64,000 nt of DNA from Okapia johnstoni (GCA_024291935.2 JAGTYA010000026.1:10334001-10398000), one strand, 5' to 3'. Shown: positions 36,399 through 49,026, counted from the stretch's first letter. Numbers and translations: made by a program. Notes: generated from the sequence alone by a model not told the origin.

Positions 36399-39300
36399 GT
36401 ACGAGCACAGGCGAGGGCCTGCGGCGGCCGTGGCAGAGAAGGAGGCGTGGAGAGGCTGCCAGCCTCGACCCCCGGCTGCTGGACGAGGCAGCGGCACCTT
36501 CTGCGGATGCTGGACTGGAGCGGGAGGACGACCCCTCCCCAGCCGGCGCCCTCACATCCGCCACGCTGGTGGTGTCCCTTGGGCCTGAGGACAGTGTGGC
36601 TGTCCTGGGACCATTCTGGATCAAGCCTGCTCCCTGGGCCTGCCTGCCCTCGCCCGGAGCAAGCCAGCCTTTCGGCCCCATCTTCCTGCTTGGCTCCCCT
36701 CGGCTGCCCCCTCATCTTTCATTTCTGTCCCACCCAACCCAGAAATCCCAGTTTCTCTGGTGGTTGGTGGGCGGCGGGGATGTTAGGGAGGGGGCTCCAG
36801 CCTGTTCTCCCTCATCCCCGCCACCTCAACCTCCCTCTTGCCTGGAGGTCCCTCTGGGATGATGGTCACACACACACACCCGACCCCTGCAGAGATGTGA
36901 CCTGGCTTCTCAGGGCTGATGGAAGAGGAGGCCCTGGTGGGGAAGGTCTGGTGCCTGAGAGAGGCCCAGGGATCAGAAAGAACCAGAAAGGCAGCCCACC
37001 CTGAGCCTGAGGTACCAGGAGGAGGGAACAGGAGGTGGTGGGGGTGGTGACAGCAGGTAGCAGGGGCTGGTCGGGCCCTCTGTCACTGGGAGCCCTGCTG
37101 CTGGCCTTTGGGAGTAGCCCACGTGGCCCCAGCGCTGGCTGAGCAGAGGGCTGGGCATTTAACCATCCGTCGCCCTGATCATCAGGAGCCAAGGGAAGCA
37201 TCATCTGATGCCCCTGTCTCAAGGAGGGAGCGGAGCGCTCTCCTGGGGAAAGTGATGGGCAAAAGTCAAGGGGCCCAGAGTTCAGGCAGCATCACTAAGG
37301 CGGGATGACCCCGCACCTGGTCTGGCCACCTCCCACCTGGCGTTGGGCTGGGTCAGGTACATACCTGTAATCGCGGGAGGAGGGCCCATCCCCTTGATTG
37401 GGTTGTACTTTTCATCAGACCAAAGGCCTACAGGAGAGTTGTGTGGCCTGGCAGCCAGGCCGCCTCCTTCTAGCTCTGGTTTTGAGACCTTGGGCAAGTC
37501 ACAGCCCTTCTCTGCGCCTCTGCTTCCTCGTCTGTCAAGTGAGGTATTGGACAGGGTGACCCCTTCCAGCTCGGACATGCTAAGCCTCTAACGAGGGAGC
37601 AGCCCCTCGGGTTGAGGCACGGGTCAGAGCCTGCCCACCAGGCAGGGACCCTGACCCTCACTCACTAAGAGCCCGGAAGGCACAGCAGGGACTCTCCCAG
37701 GCTGCTGCCAGGGGCTTGTGCATTAGGGGAGGACAGGCCGAGTTAGCTGACTTGCCTGTCTCTGCAGTGGCTTCTGGAAACCCAACTCTCCTATTTTCTT
37801 CCCATCCCAAGTTCACAGTTGCATGTTGGGCAGAGCTGCAAGTGCCCGGAGCATGGGAGGAGAGTGTGGGACCAGCTCTTCCGCTCAGGGGCACAGATGG
37901 TCTCACACCCTGAGCTCAGGTCCTGGGATGCGGGAGGAGCCGAGTCTGCCACCTCCAGGCCACTGGAACCACCAGAGTCCCGGCTTCCCGAGCCGGGCCA
38001 CAGGCCGGCCAGAGGGCAGTGGGGGAGAGGGCCAGGGGCCGCAGGAGCGGAGCTGGAGCCCTCTGAAAGCCTTGCTAAGAACCCGAGCTCCTGGCCGACA
38101 AAGGTGTGAAGCGTGAGGGAGCAGATGCAGGCTGGAAACGAGATTTCACATCACCCATGTGTTAATTAACTGGCTCCATTTTCACCCACCACCTATTTTT
38201 ACCTCCTTGCCACCCGGGTCTCACTCCATATTTTAACACACTCATTCCTTCTGATCATTGCATCAGTCATCCCCTGCCTTTCTGGGAAAGGTGGGTGTGG
38301 AGGTGGGGCCCTGCGCCCTCGCCCCCACCCAGCCTGACTTTCCGAGTGGACCCAGGCCATTCCCACCAGTCACGCCTACTCCATCCCAGAAGCTCATTTC
38401 TCATGGCTGTTGGGGTGTTTCTTGGGCGATGGGCCACTCCTAGGGTGCTTCCTGCCCGGCACTCTCCCCTCCCCCAAGCTTGGCATTGGCATCACCCTCT
38501 GGGCACCGGGCACTTTAGGGTCCACCCCTCTGGGCTCCTGGCTGCATGGACCTTGGAATGGTGAGCTTGGGTCAGCTGTTCACTTCCTCCTCAGCTTCTG
38601 CCTCCACGTCCAGGGTTTGCCCTCCAGTCCCAGTGCCCCCTTCTCCACCCAGCTGACCCCTTGGCCGGGTGTCTCTGGGGTAAGAGAAGGGTGGCCCTCA
38701 GCTGTTGTTGGGGAGAGCATCCAGCCCCCCAGGTCTGTTAGCCGCAGGTTCCCGGGAGACAGGAGGGCCCTTAGGAGGAGGCATGGCCACTCCAGGTCCC
38801 AAGCAAGGTGGGGGTGCATTTAGCAAGTCACTGCCTCCCACTCCCACAGTTCTTGGTGGCCCCAAAGCCCCCCCATCCAGGATCCCCCAGACCTCTGGGC
38901 CTCAGTGCTGGAGCCCGAAGAACTGCAAATTGCTCCTTGGCCCACGATGGGGAGGGAAGGAGACCATGGCTGCCCTGGCTCCCACGCCCTGCTCGCCCGG
39001 CCCACCTCACCCGCGCTGCCCTGCACCCACGCATGCCTCATGCCCTCTCCGACCCTCTCACCATCGCACCTTGGGATCCAAATGGTTTCCACCATGGCCC
39101 CACCCCCCCCAGAGTGGGGCGGGGGGCAGGGCGGGACCTGGCCACCCCATCGCTGCCCCCGCTCCGAAGCCACCATGTCTCCTCAGTCCCGGTGTGTGTC
39201 CCCGCCTCCTCTCTGCCTCTCCTCTTGGCCGCCTCGCTCCTTGTCCCCTTGTCCACCCTGCAGCCTCTTCACTCGTGTCCGACTAACCTTTCTCAGCCTG

Positions 39301-40057
39301 TCTCTCTCCCTCCCTCCCTCCCTGTCTCCTTCCTCCCATCTGCTCCTCACAGGGATGCCCCTGGGCCGGGCCGGGCCCCTCCGCCTCTCCCTCTGCCTCT
39401 GTGCCCCCGTCTCTCTGTCTCTCTCTGTCCTGTGACCTCCGATAGCTTCAGTGGCGCTGACCATCTTTTCCCAGGCTGCTTGGCAGCTGTGCTGATGCTG
39501 CGGTGTGGCCAGAATAACTCCGACTCTCATACCTTCAGCAGTCAATCTCGGCTCTCTCCTCCTCTCTTACTCTATTTTTAACCTGACTTTACCTCTCCAG
39601 CTATTTCAGTCTCCTCTTCCTCCCCGTGCCTGTCTGCGTGAGCACATGTCCGTGCGTCTGTGTGTATATGTGTGTTGCGTGCATGCGTTCGTGTGCTCTG
39701 CTGTGGCCCTTCCTCTGAGAGGGTGCCCCGCGTGTCCCGGCTCTGGTGGGGCGTTTTTCGTGTTGCCTGGACAAGCCTGGGTCCTCACAGCAGGTGCACC
39801 GTGCGTCTGACTCTCATGACGTCTGTCCCTGAAACTGCTCCCTGCTTTTTTTGTTTCAGTATGTCCCAGTTCACGTGCACCCCTTGGCATGCCCGGGCCT
39901 CCCCGAATGTGTGTCCTCTTGGAATCTAAGTGTGCACAGCGCTGTGTGTGCGTCATCTTGCTACTCTGGTCGATCTGCCTGGTTGCCCATGCCATCTCTC
40001 TCCCTATTGCCTGGGTGTCTGTCGTGCTTGTGTGCACTCGTGTGGGTTTATGTATGT

Positions 40058-40084
40058 TTGTGTGTGTGTGTGTGTGTGTGTGTA
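40058..40084 (+). repeat. (TG)n microsatellite
   Basis: About 12 TG units. Confidence 0.9.
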
Positions 40085-40635
40085 CTGTTCACACACCCTG
40101 CTGTTGGGTCCTGGTGTCTCCCCTCCAGGGCCTGGCATATTCCATGCATGTCCTGTCTGCCTGTTGTACCCAACCATGGGTGCTGGTGGCTGGTCCATTC
40201 CGAGGGCGATGGCTTGCGTCTAGCCTGTGTGTGCCTCCAAGTCTATGGCTCTGGTACCCTTGAAGCTGTCCTACTGTAGCCGGTCATGAGCCCCATGCTC
40301 CCCACCACATGGTCCCTTCCTTGCTGCCTGCCCCCACCTCTCTCCCTCATGGGATGTTCCAGCCTGGTCCCCAGGTAGGCTTTTAGTGCCCACTTCCTCA
40401 ATCCTGGCTAGATGGAGACTGGCTCACTACCCAGCCGCTGGGCCAGAGAGCCCAGCTTCCTGAGAGACAGCACAGGGCCAGGCTGTAGATAGGGGCCTGG
40501 AGTGGAACCGTCAGAGCCGGGGGCTTTTCAATGGGACCCTGTCTTCCTCTGACCCTGGGTGAGAGCCTTATCAAAGTGCAGTCCTCAGAGTGGGAAGAGG
40601 GTGGAGATTGGGGAGCAAGGCTGTGTAGAGTTGCC

Positions 40636-40770
40636 CCGTCCAGTAGGTGGCCATTTAAATCTAAATTAAGTCAAACAAAAGAAAAAATTCAGTTCTCAGT
40701 TGTACTGGCCACATTTCAGATGCTCAGTAGCCACACGTGGACATGAAAATTTCTAGCGGACAGGGCTGCG
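40636..40770. mobile_element. hAT-type non-autonomous transposon relic
   Basis: gtggccatttaaatctaaat, caaaagaaaaaattcagttc and tactggccacatttcag match a common mammalian medium-reiteration element with inverted ends. Contains ccagtaggtggc, a CTCF-like 12-mer. Confidence 0.55.
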
Positions 40771-41255
40771 TGGACACTGGTCCCAACCTCACCTGGTCAG
40801 TCTCGTGTCTAAAGGGCACCTGTATTCCTGCTGAGCCTGAGCAAACAGGCAGGGCCTCCAGGAGACAGGAGCTCTGGGCGTGTTTGCCAAGGGAAATGAC
40901 GCGGACAGGGGAGCTGGACACGCCATCTCGAGAGCCTCCCTCCTGGGCTGGGGCCAGCAGGGGTGGAGGGAGCCTCTAGGGAGGGCGGGTGCTTAGAGAG
41001 CACCACGTGAGCAGGGGCTGCAGGGTGGGGTACTTTCTAGGGAACAGGAGGAGTGGGAACACGGGCCAAAAAAGCACCTGCCAGGGGATGTCCAGCCGGA
41101 TCACGCAGGGGCAGAGGGGAGGGGGAGGGCTCCTGCTGGCCCGCAGGAGGTGGCAGCCACTCAGGTATCAGAAGGTCCTGCCGCCTCCCAGGCCGGCGGC
41201 ACCCAGCCCAGCCCACCTCCGGGTCCACACTCATTCAGATCCCTCCTGCCCCCAG

Positions 41256-41391
41256 GTTGCCTGCAGGAGGGAAGGCGGTGAACACAGCCCCAGTGCCCGG
41301 CCAGACGCCCCACGATGAGTCTGACCGCCGGACCGAACCTCGTTCCTCTGTCTCAGACCTCGTCAACTCCCTCACCAGTGAGATGCTCATG
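41256..41391 (+). CDS. SYT7: SYT7 constitutive linker exon
   Basis: One base plus 45 codons, beginning [20 protein letters not shown] and ending SLTSEMLM. The acceptor is tgcccccag and the donor gtgaga at 41,392. This is the spacer between the membrane anchor and C2A that all isoforms share. The leading G completes the codon left open by whichever exon precedes it. Leaves at phase 0. Confidence 0.95.
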
Positions 41392-42374
41392 GTGAGATGG
41401 ACAGGAGGCCCGGGGCAGGGGGCAGGGGGTGTGGAGCATGGGGCTCATGCAGGAGAATGACCCTGGTGGCCGAGTGAGCCTGCCCTGCGTCCTTTTCCTG
41501 CTCTTTCACCCCAGCAGCCTCTCTGTGCTTCAGTTTCCTCATCTGTCAAGACAGACCAAAAATTCCCATCCTCCTCCCATCTCTGGGTGGAGCCAGGGCC
41601 TTAGAAAATCTGATCCTAGGAGGAAAGGCTCAAGGACCAAAGACTTGGGGTGGAAGGTGTCCCCTCTCTTAGAGGGACCACCCACCGAGTGGAGGTGTCA
41701 GGTGGCATTCCGGGTATCCCCTTCCCAGGGACCCCATTGCTGGGGGCCAGCTGAGGCTCAAAGAGGACAGGAGGGCAGAACCCCTCTGGTCCTAGTCCTT
41801 CTGAGTGGACCCCACCCTCCTGCGATCCCAGCCCTTGTGGATCTGGGGCGTTCTCGCGAGGGGAGAGGTTGTGGCTTCACATGGCACCCCCTGGTGGTGG
41901 CAGTGAGTCACAGCCATTTGCCCCAAAGAGCTCCTTGGAGGGCCCAAGGCCCCAGGGCGAGCCCTCTCTGATTGGGCAGCGCAGAGGTCAGCCTGGAGTC
42001 AGTCAAAGGCTTGGCAGCCTGGAAGTCCCAGGAAGGCTTGGCGAGGACCTGAGGGTGGGAACCCAGTGCCTGCTAGATTCCTAGTGGGGACAAATCATTT
42101 CCTGTCCCTGGACCTGGGTCCGCCACCCTCCTCCCCTTAGCTCCTCCCTGTCTTACATCCCTCCTGTAGAGAGAGAAGGAAGGGGGCCTGGTGGGCTCCC
42201 GGGCCCTTGCTAGACCTGACATCATTCAATTCAGTGTTCCCTTGCCCACCACTCTGACACCGCACCCTCCACCTTCCCAGAGGCCCCCGGAGCCCCAGGC
42301 CCCACCCTCCTGCCATTTAGGGTTCTGGCTGGCGCAAACCATCCATCCACATCCCCCTTTTCTAGATTGTGATA

Positions 42375-42455
42375 GGCACACACATCACTGGGAAATCTCA
42401 TTAAAATGCAGATTCCCAGTCAGCAGGCCTGCTACGGGCCCGAATCTGCATTTCT
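42375..42455. mobile_element. MER5A-like fragment
   Basis: ttaaaatgcagattcccag ... gaatctgcatttctc resembles the internal part of MER5A. Short and diverged. Confidence 0.4.
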
Positions 42456-43168
42456 CTTGAATACAGACTAGAATATCAGATTTTTCCACATTCCAGATCT
42501 GGGCTTCCTTTGGTCTCTCACCTCTCCCCTTCTTCCTGCCCGCCCAGAGCCCTGCCTGCCTGGTCCTCCACCACCTTCCTGCCTGTCTTCCCCCACCCAT
42601 GTAGATCAGCACGGCCTTCCTCTCCTCTGGACAGGCCTTCGGCACAGTCCTTCCCGCCTCCCTGCACAGCCTCTTAATTGGTTCCAGCTTCCCGGTAGCC
42701 AGGTTCCCAGAAGGGACGGCCCTTTCCCAGCCAGCTCGCCTGCCCCTTGCTGCCTCCAGGGAGGGGCCAGCAGCCTCAGGCAGAAGGAGGGAGTGCAGGC
42801 CCCAGAGCCCTCTCACGTGCTCAGTGGATGCTCAGAGGTGGGCAGGCAGGGTCTAATTGCCTAGCCTTAGGCCACAGCTGGGTCACTGGCATTAACAGTG
42901 ATGATGAAGATGAATAGGGCAGAAGGAAACCAGGCCCCAGGCTGATCTCCAGGTCCCAGACTGTCCGAAGCTCAGGGGTCAGGAAACAAGTCAGGCACCC
43001 AATATAGCTTTTCAAAGGGACTGAGGGGAGGGGGTCAGAGAGGAGGCTCAACCACACCCCCATCTGAGTTACTCCTGCCTGCTTATTTCTACCAGAGCTG
43101 GGGCTGAGGTAGCACCTCCTCCAGCCCTTGGTGGGGAGGGCCGGGGTGGGGTGATGGTGGCTAGCTTG

Positions 43169-43182
43169 GTTGCCATGGAAAC
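43169..43182 (+). promoter_or_regulatory. RFX X-box in SYT7 intron 8
   Basis: GTTGCCATGGAAAC, an exact match to the classic RFX X-box (GTTGCC-AT-GGNAAC). It lies in unique intronic sequence (ctagcttg before it, agatccagg after it), not in a recognised repeat. Confidence 0.5.
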
Positions 43183-44124
43183 AGATCCAGGAGCTACCCC
43201 AGCTGGTTAATTAGGGCTCAGGGCTGTGGTTTGGGAAGACTGGGAGTGGGCACAGAGCCACTGCCCACTTCTGAGGTGAAGTCCACTGGCCCAGGTTAAG
43301 ACTCTCAGCCCAGACCACCCTGTTTGGGAACCAAGATCCAAATGACCAGACCAGGGTGGGGCTGGGGCCACCTGCACTCCAGTCACCAGGGTCTCCACCC
43401 CAATTTTAGAAGGCATGGGGAGGGGCAAGTGGTCCTGGAAGGGACTGCATGTCCCAGGCTCTCAGTCCATGGCCAGCAGTGGCAGGGGCCAGGCTGCAGA
43501 ACAGGACCACAGAAGGGTCCCTTTAACCTTTCCTGGAACCCCATAACATAGGTCTGTCTCATGGTCCCATTCTATAGATGCAGAAACTGAGGTTCAGAGG
43601 GAGTGGGGCCAGTAGGAGGAGAAGGAAGGAGTTCCCGGGGAAAACTGGACCTGAGTTGGAAAGCCAGATTTCTCAGCAGGCCTGGATGGAGCTTGCACGG
43701 GGCTGCCTGGATCCGGCCACGGGGTGGGGCTGGGGGGACCCACTTCCGCTGTGAGAAGAGCAGGGAGGCAGCTCTGCCCTGCTCCCACCTCCAGGCAGGA
43801 CCAAGGGTGTGGCTGGTGAAGCCACAGACACTGGACCTGAGTGTGAGAGTGAGGGCAGCTGGAAGGGCATTCATGATGGGCGGGCGCTGACCTGTGTTCG
43901 AATTCCGGCTCATCACTTAGTCACAGGCTAATCTCAACCAGACTAGAGCCCAGTAGTGTCTGCTTCATCAGGAAGTTGGAGGGAGTAGCTGAGGGCAAAG
44001 CGTACAGGGCAGGGCTGGGCCCAGGGTGATTACTATTGGTGTGATCTGGGTGCCTCTTACCTGGGGCAGGGGAATCCACACACTGGCTTGAGGGGTGGTG
44101 GTGGGAGAGTCTCAAAATCACCCT

Positions 44125-44345
44125 GGGATGTGGGCCTGCTTTAGTGGAAAGAGTGGACCCTCAAGTCAGAGAGAGTCCATACTGCTGTGCAATCTTGGAC
44201 ATGTGACTTAACCTCTCTGAGCCAGTCTCCTCAGCTAGAGAGCGGTCATAACTGCCTCTCCTGGCTGTTGTCAGGATTCAGCAAGAAGGTAATGTAAGAG
44301 ACTTCTGCCACGGTTGAGGCACATCATACCTATTCGTGTCATCTG
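44125..44345 (+). mobile_element. MIR SINE relic
   Basis: Forward MIR: tttagtggaaagagtggac, gacatgtgacttaacctctc and agccagtctcctcagctag. Confidence 0.75.
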
Positions 44346-44524
44346 TATTAGTTAGTAGTTCAGAGCCTGAGGCCGCCTCTCCAGGAGGAAGGAGGGGGCA
44401 CAGAAAAGTCTCCTGCAGGAGAAGGAGGGAAATCAAACTGGTTCCAGCAATTTCGTCTTAAATGTGGTACCCTGGGCCCCACCCTGGCTCTTAATCACTT
44501 TCAGGAGCTTTTAGAGACAGGAAT

Positions 44525-44732
44525 TGTTGCTCAGTTGCTGAGTCGTGTCCAATTCTTTTGCAATCCCATGGACTGTAGCCCACCGGGTTCCTCTTTCCAT
44601 GGGATTCTCCAGGCAAGAACACTAAGTGGGTTGCCATTTCCTTCTGCAGGGTATCTTCCCGAGCCAGGGATTGAACCCAGGTCTCCAGCACTGGCAGGCA
44701 GATTCTTTACCACTGAGCCACCTGGGAAGCCC
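44525..44732 (-). mobile_element. Bov-tA SINE, full length
   Basis: Reverse SINE ending gagccacctgggaagccc, bounded by the 12-base target-site duplication agagacaggaat (44,513-44,524 and 44,733-44,744). Confidence 0.95.
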
Positions 44733-45775
44733 AGAGACAGGAATGCCTGGACCATGTGGATCCCTGGGTCAGGGTGGGATCTAGGATAGGACCAGGGGAA
44801 GGACGCAGGTGGCTGGGGGAAGGACAGGATTCTGAAACCTAACCAGATGTCCCCAGTGAGCAACCATGGCTGGGAACACTTGGCTGAGAGACCCTCCCCC
44901 AATTCCTTCCCATTTTTTCTACTTTCTCCTGGGAACGGGACACCCATGCCACCCCCCATGTCTGTTGGTTGCTGGGTTGGCCCAACCAAGTGCCACCCCC
45001 GGGGATGGGGACTGAATGCAGGTGAGGCCTCCTCAGCAGCCATCTGGTGTGCAGTACTGTCATCCGAGGCTCCTAGGAAATAACTCTGCTGCCCAGGCCC
45101 CCTCCAGCTCCCCCAAAAAGGAGACTCCCCAGGGATGAAGCCTGGGAATCTGCACTTTGCATGTTTCTGCCTTACACAAATAGACATTGCTTCTGAAAAT
45201 TCACCTCTCTCATTTTGTAAATCGCTTTATCCTCAGAACCCCAGAGTCACTATCTAAAGAAATACCGTGGTAAACTCTTTTGAGATGAGAACAATCTCCC
45301 TCATCTGTTTTGTAGCTCGGGTTTTTTTGTTGGTGTATTTCACAGGGGGCCCTCCCATAGGGCTGATGGAAGGGTGGAAAGGTGGAGGAGCGAGCTGGGG
45401 TCCCGGACCGCACCAGGGGAGGCAAAGCAGCCTGTGGTGAAGCTGGGGGTGGGGGGCAGACCAGGGCTGCAAGGAGAGGCTGGGGAGTGGGGTGCACATG
45501 GCTCTGGGGTTCAGAGGTTGTCCTGGCTCTGCCCCCTCTCCCTGTGTGATCCTGGTCAAGGCACTTGGCTTCCGCCTCGGCATCCTTACCACCGAGATGT
45601 GAACAGGAGAGGTGCCGCCACCAACCCCACGTGGTGACGGGGCAGGGGCAGAGGCAGCTGTCAGTAGCTGGACCGGCCTTGGGCACAGGGAGGCCTCCCA
45701 ACCCCAATGGGCTGTGGAGGGGGCTTCGGGGAAGCAGAATTCTCCCAACGCTGCCCACCTCTCCCCTGCCCCCAG

Positions 45776-46046
45776 CTCTCCCCAGGCTCCGAGGAGGACG
45801 AGGCCCACGAGGGCTGTGGCCGAGAGAACCTGGGCCGGATCCAGTTCAGCGTCGGCTACAACTTCCAGGAGTCCACGCTCACCGTGAAGATCATGAAGGC
45901 CCAGGAGCTGCCAGCCAAGGACTTCAGCGGCACCAGCGACCCCTTCGTCAAGATCTACCTGCTGCCAGACAAGAAGCACAAGCTGGAGACCAAGGTGAAG
46001 CGGAAGAACCTGAACCCCCACTGGAACGAGACCTTCCTCTTCGAAG
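45776..46046 (+). CDS. SYT7: SYT7 C2A exon 1
   Basis: Starts [20 protein letters not shown] and runs to NETFLFE plus one base. It encodes the acidic pre-C2A stretch and the first half of C2A, including Ca2+-binding loop 1 ([13 protein letters not shown], with two conserved Asp ligands) and the polybasic strand ([13 protein letters not shown]) that binds acidic lipid. The acceptor is ctgcccccag, the donor G|gtgagg at 46,046/46,047. Length 271 nt. The next exon starts GT-TTC, giving EGFPYEK across the junction, as expected. Confidence 0.96.
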
Positions 46047-46374
46047 GTGAGGCCGTGCCGCCCCCGCCCCCAGAGTCCCCTCTTCCCCTTGGCTGTCCCC
46101 CGCAGCGCCCAGCCACACACACACACACACAGATGACCACATGCACAAACACACTTGTACAGATACACACATTCAGGCCCAGTAACTTGGTCCAATTACC
46201 CTGATGCATTTCATGTCTGGCTGGGATGAGGTTACAGGGCTGAGTGGAGCCAGCATCACAGCCAGAGGGCAGGGAGGAAAGCTGGGCCAGTTCCCGAACT
46301 CAGGACCCATCCTCAGGCATGCAGGAAGGAGGGGAGGCAACTGCAGGATCCAGAGGAGGAACACCTGCAGTGAC

Positions 46375-46595
46375 CATAGTGTAGGGGGTAAGAGCCCAGG
46401 CTGCAGCCCAGGCTGCCTGAGTTCAAATCTCAGCTCTGCCGCTCACTAGCTGTGTGACCTGGGGCAAGTTCCCGAACCTCTCTGTGCCATGGTTTCCCCA
46501 TCTGTAAAATTAAGATAATAGTGAGGGTTAAACAAATCAGCGAATTGTATAAGCACTCACAACACCCAGAAAACACTTTATATCAGTTTGTTAAA
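46375..46595 (+). mobile_element. MIR SINE relic
   Basis: Forward MIR: agctgtgtgacctggggcaa, tggtttccccatctgtaaaa and the trailing taagcactcacaacacc. Confidence 0.8.
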
Positions 46596-46680
46596 CACCC
46601 TTTGGCAGGGTGACAGCTAGATCACCCACTAAATAATTCCTTAAGGGTGAGCTAGTGGGTGCTTGTTTGTTTTGCCCCTC

Positions 46681-46737
46681 CTCAGTTCTGCCTGGGGTCC
46701 TCAGTTCTGCCTGGGGTCCTCAGTTCTGCCTGGGGGC
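46681..46737 (+). repeat. 19-bp tandem repeat, three copies
   Basis: The unit ctcagttctgcctggggtc occurs three times head to tail; the third copy ends gg instead of tc. A minisatellite-like expansion. Confidence 0.95.
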
Positions 46738-46829
46738 CGGTTTAGAGATGGCATAACCAGTGAGAGGCTCAGCTGTCTGCTGGTGTAGGTGGCCAGCTGG
46801 TCAGGTGAAGTTTAAGGGCAGAGCCTCAA

Positions 46830-47190
46830 TCCACTGATCCCTTCTGCAAACATTTACCCAGCATCAACTATGGTCTGGGCACTGTCCTGGGTACTGAGGG
46901 TACAGAAAAGAATGAGGCACCATTATGACCCTTAAGGCATTTCTTGGAAAACACAGATGTGTAGATAATTAAACCATACACTGCATGGCAGATGCTGCAA
47001 GAGCCCAATATAAACTCCTGCTGGTGACACTGAAAATCGTTTCCCAGAGGCAGGGTCATTCATGATGGGTTTTGATGGATGAATAGGAGTTTGCCAGATA
47101 GGAGACTTGTATTGAAGAGAGCTGACTCAGGTTCAGGGACTTCTTTGAGCCTTCAACCTTTCCAGAACACTTGTCTGCATGCATTTCACC
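46830..47190. mobile_element. L2 relic
   Basis: gcatcaactatggtctggg, cactgtcctgggtactgagg and ggtacagaaaagaatgag follow L2 3' sequence. Confidence 0.6.
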
Positions 47191-47213
47191 TAAACAGATG
47201 CCAAAAGTCACCT

Positions 47214-47330
47214 AGGGAATTCCCTGGAAGTCCAGTGGTTAGGACTCCATGCTTTCACTGGCAAGGACCTGGGTTCAAATGCTGGTTAGGGAACTAAGAT
47301 CCCATAAACCCCACGGTGAGGCAAAAACAA
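47214..47330 (+). mobile_element. CHR-type SINE
   Basis: agggaattccctggaagtcc, agtggttaggactcc and agggaactaagatcccat are diagnostic of CHR SINEs. Confidence 0.88.
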
Positions 47331-47564
47331 AGTCACTTGAACAGGTGCCTGGGGTACTCCAAAGTGAGCAAGACATAGTCCATAGCCCCCCTCAATATGG
47401 GCCCCCTCTCAAGAATTCAGAAGCTGGGGGCTCGAGGGACAAGCAATTTCCTCTTTGAGTATACCTGCTCCTTTCAGAGGCAACTCTGTGCTTCTAGCAT
47501 CTTTGGTGGAAGGCACTAGAATCCTGCAGAACTCTTCTCCCTTCATCTTCTCCACCAGCTGAGC

Positions 47565-48450
47565 TAAGATGTTAAGTATTCTCTCCTCTTCCTGCTCACA
47601 CCCTGGTTCAGGATCTCATTGCCTGAGGCCTCCAGGGTGGCCCGCACCCCCTGCCCTCCCAGGTCAGCTCTTCCTCCTACTAAGCCTCCCAAAGCCCAGT
47701 GAGTGATTCAGGCTTCAGACCTTCCTCTGGCTCCCCAGTATCTTCCATCCTGTCCCAGCGCCTTCCTCTGGCTCTCTGCTCTGGCCTGAGGTCCTATTCC
47801 AGCCCAGAACACTCCAAACGTTCTATCAGGCCCTTTCATGGGCATTTGTTCAATGATTGATTCACTTAACAAATATTTAATCGAGTGCCTACTACATGCC
47901 AGAAATGGTGTTGGACGTTGGGATCCGGTGGTGGCTGAGGACAGAGATGCCTTCCTGGAAATTCTAGCCTACTGGGAAAGCCAGACTCAAGGAAACATAA
48001 ATCTCTAGTGCAGCCTGTGATAAGTGCTGCGAAAGAACGGGCTAGTGTATAAAACAGGGGATCTGAGCCCCTCTGGGACGTCGGGAAAGAAAGCTGAGAT
48101 CTGACGGAAGAGGATAAGCTGAGACACAGCGTAGTGGGGCCAAGGCAAGAGAAGCCAGGGTGGCTGGAGCCCAGTCATTGAGTGAAGAGCGGTCACGAGG
48201 TGAGCGGGGAGAGGACCGCAGGCCAAATTATAGAAGGTCTTGAAGCCGAGGCAGGGCACCCGGCTTTTATCCTAAGTGCACTGGGAACCATTGAAAGGCT
48301 TTAAGCCGGAGAGTATCATGATGTGATTTCTATTTTTAAAAGCTCACTCTGGCTGCTGTGCTGAGAATGGGCTCTAGGAGAAAGCTCACAAGCAGGGAGG
48401 GCTGTTTGGAGACTCTTGTGACTGTGTGGGCAAGAGGTGCCAGCGGCTTG
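47565..48450. mobile_element. L2 relic, long
   Basis: Continuous L2-like features: acttaacaaatatttaatcg, cgagtgcctactacatgcc, aggtcttgaagccgagg, aaaggctttaagccggag and ctcactctggctgctg. One of the longest L2 stretches in the window. The 5' boundary is approximate. Confidence 0.7.
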
Positions 48451-49026
48451 GGTGGGGAGGTGGCCGTGGAGACGGGGATGGCTGCTGATCTGTTGAGGAA
48501 GGACGGAAGGACAGAGGGACCAGCTGATGTGTTCACAGGAGGCTAGGGCGAAAATGCAGAGTTCTAAGACAGGTGTCTAGTGCTGTTTCTCCACCTTTGC
48601 CATTTCCCTCTGTCCTGTGTCCTCCTGGGTCTTGCTTTCCAGCAGCTATGGCCATCTCAGGCAGGGCCACGTGCTCAGGCTTGTCTCAGGATGATTGACA
48701 GCAGCAGGGCTGCCCAGAGGGCAAGGGGGGCCACTGCCCGGCCACCAGGATGGACTCGTGATGAACAAGTGAATGAATGGTCTGCTCTTGATTAGCTGTG
48801 GGACTTTGGGCCGATAATTTAAGCCATCTGAGCCTCAGTCTCCTCATCTGTATAATGGACACGATACCATCCACCTCGCAGAACTGTCGAGGGAGACAAA
48901 TGAGATGGTCCTTGCTGACACTTCAGGGAGGTCTGAGTGCACATGTTCCTTCCCAGGATCACTGCCCCACCTGGGCTCCCTGTGGCCACTCTGTCCTGCT
49001 CTTCACCTGCACTGTTTGTCCTCCAG

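Larger units (their letters stand above)
36399..41255 (+). other. SYT7: SYT7 intron 7
   Basis: Contains a MIR relic (37,440-37,590), an AT-richer block with a GTTAATTAAC palindrome (38,130-38,260), pyrimidine-rich DNA (39,180-39,430), a (TG)n tract (40,058-40,084) and a hAT relic (40,636-40,770). No further cassette exon recognised. Confidence 0.8.
41392..45775 (+). other. SYT7: SYT7 intron 8
   Basis: Contains a MER5A-like fragment (42,375-42,455), an RFX X-box (43,169-43,182), a MIR relic (44,125-44,345) and a reverse Bov-tA SINE with clear target-site duplications (44,525-44,732). Nothing else named. Confidence 0.8.
46047..49026 (+). other. SYT7: SYT7 intron 9
   Basis: Splits C2A. Contains an (AC)n tract (46,113-46,132), MIR relics (46,375-46,595; 48,765-48,930), a 19-bp triplicated repeat (46,681-46,737), L2 sequence (46,830-47,190 and 47,565-48,450) and a CHR-type SINE (47,214-47,330). 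Confidence 0.8.

Noticed and set aside
45254..46195. 313-codon ORF on the - strand
   Set aside because: Antisense to the well-supported C2A exon; its leucine/valine-rich part is the mirror of that exon.
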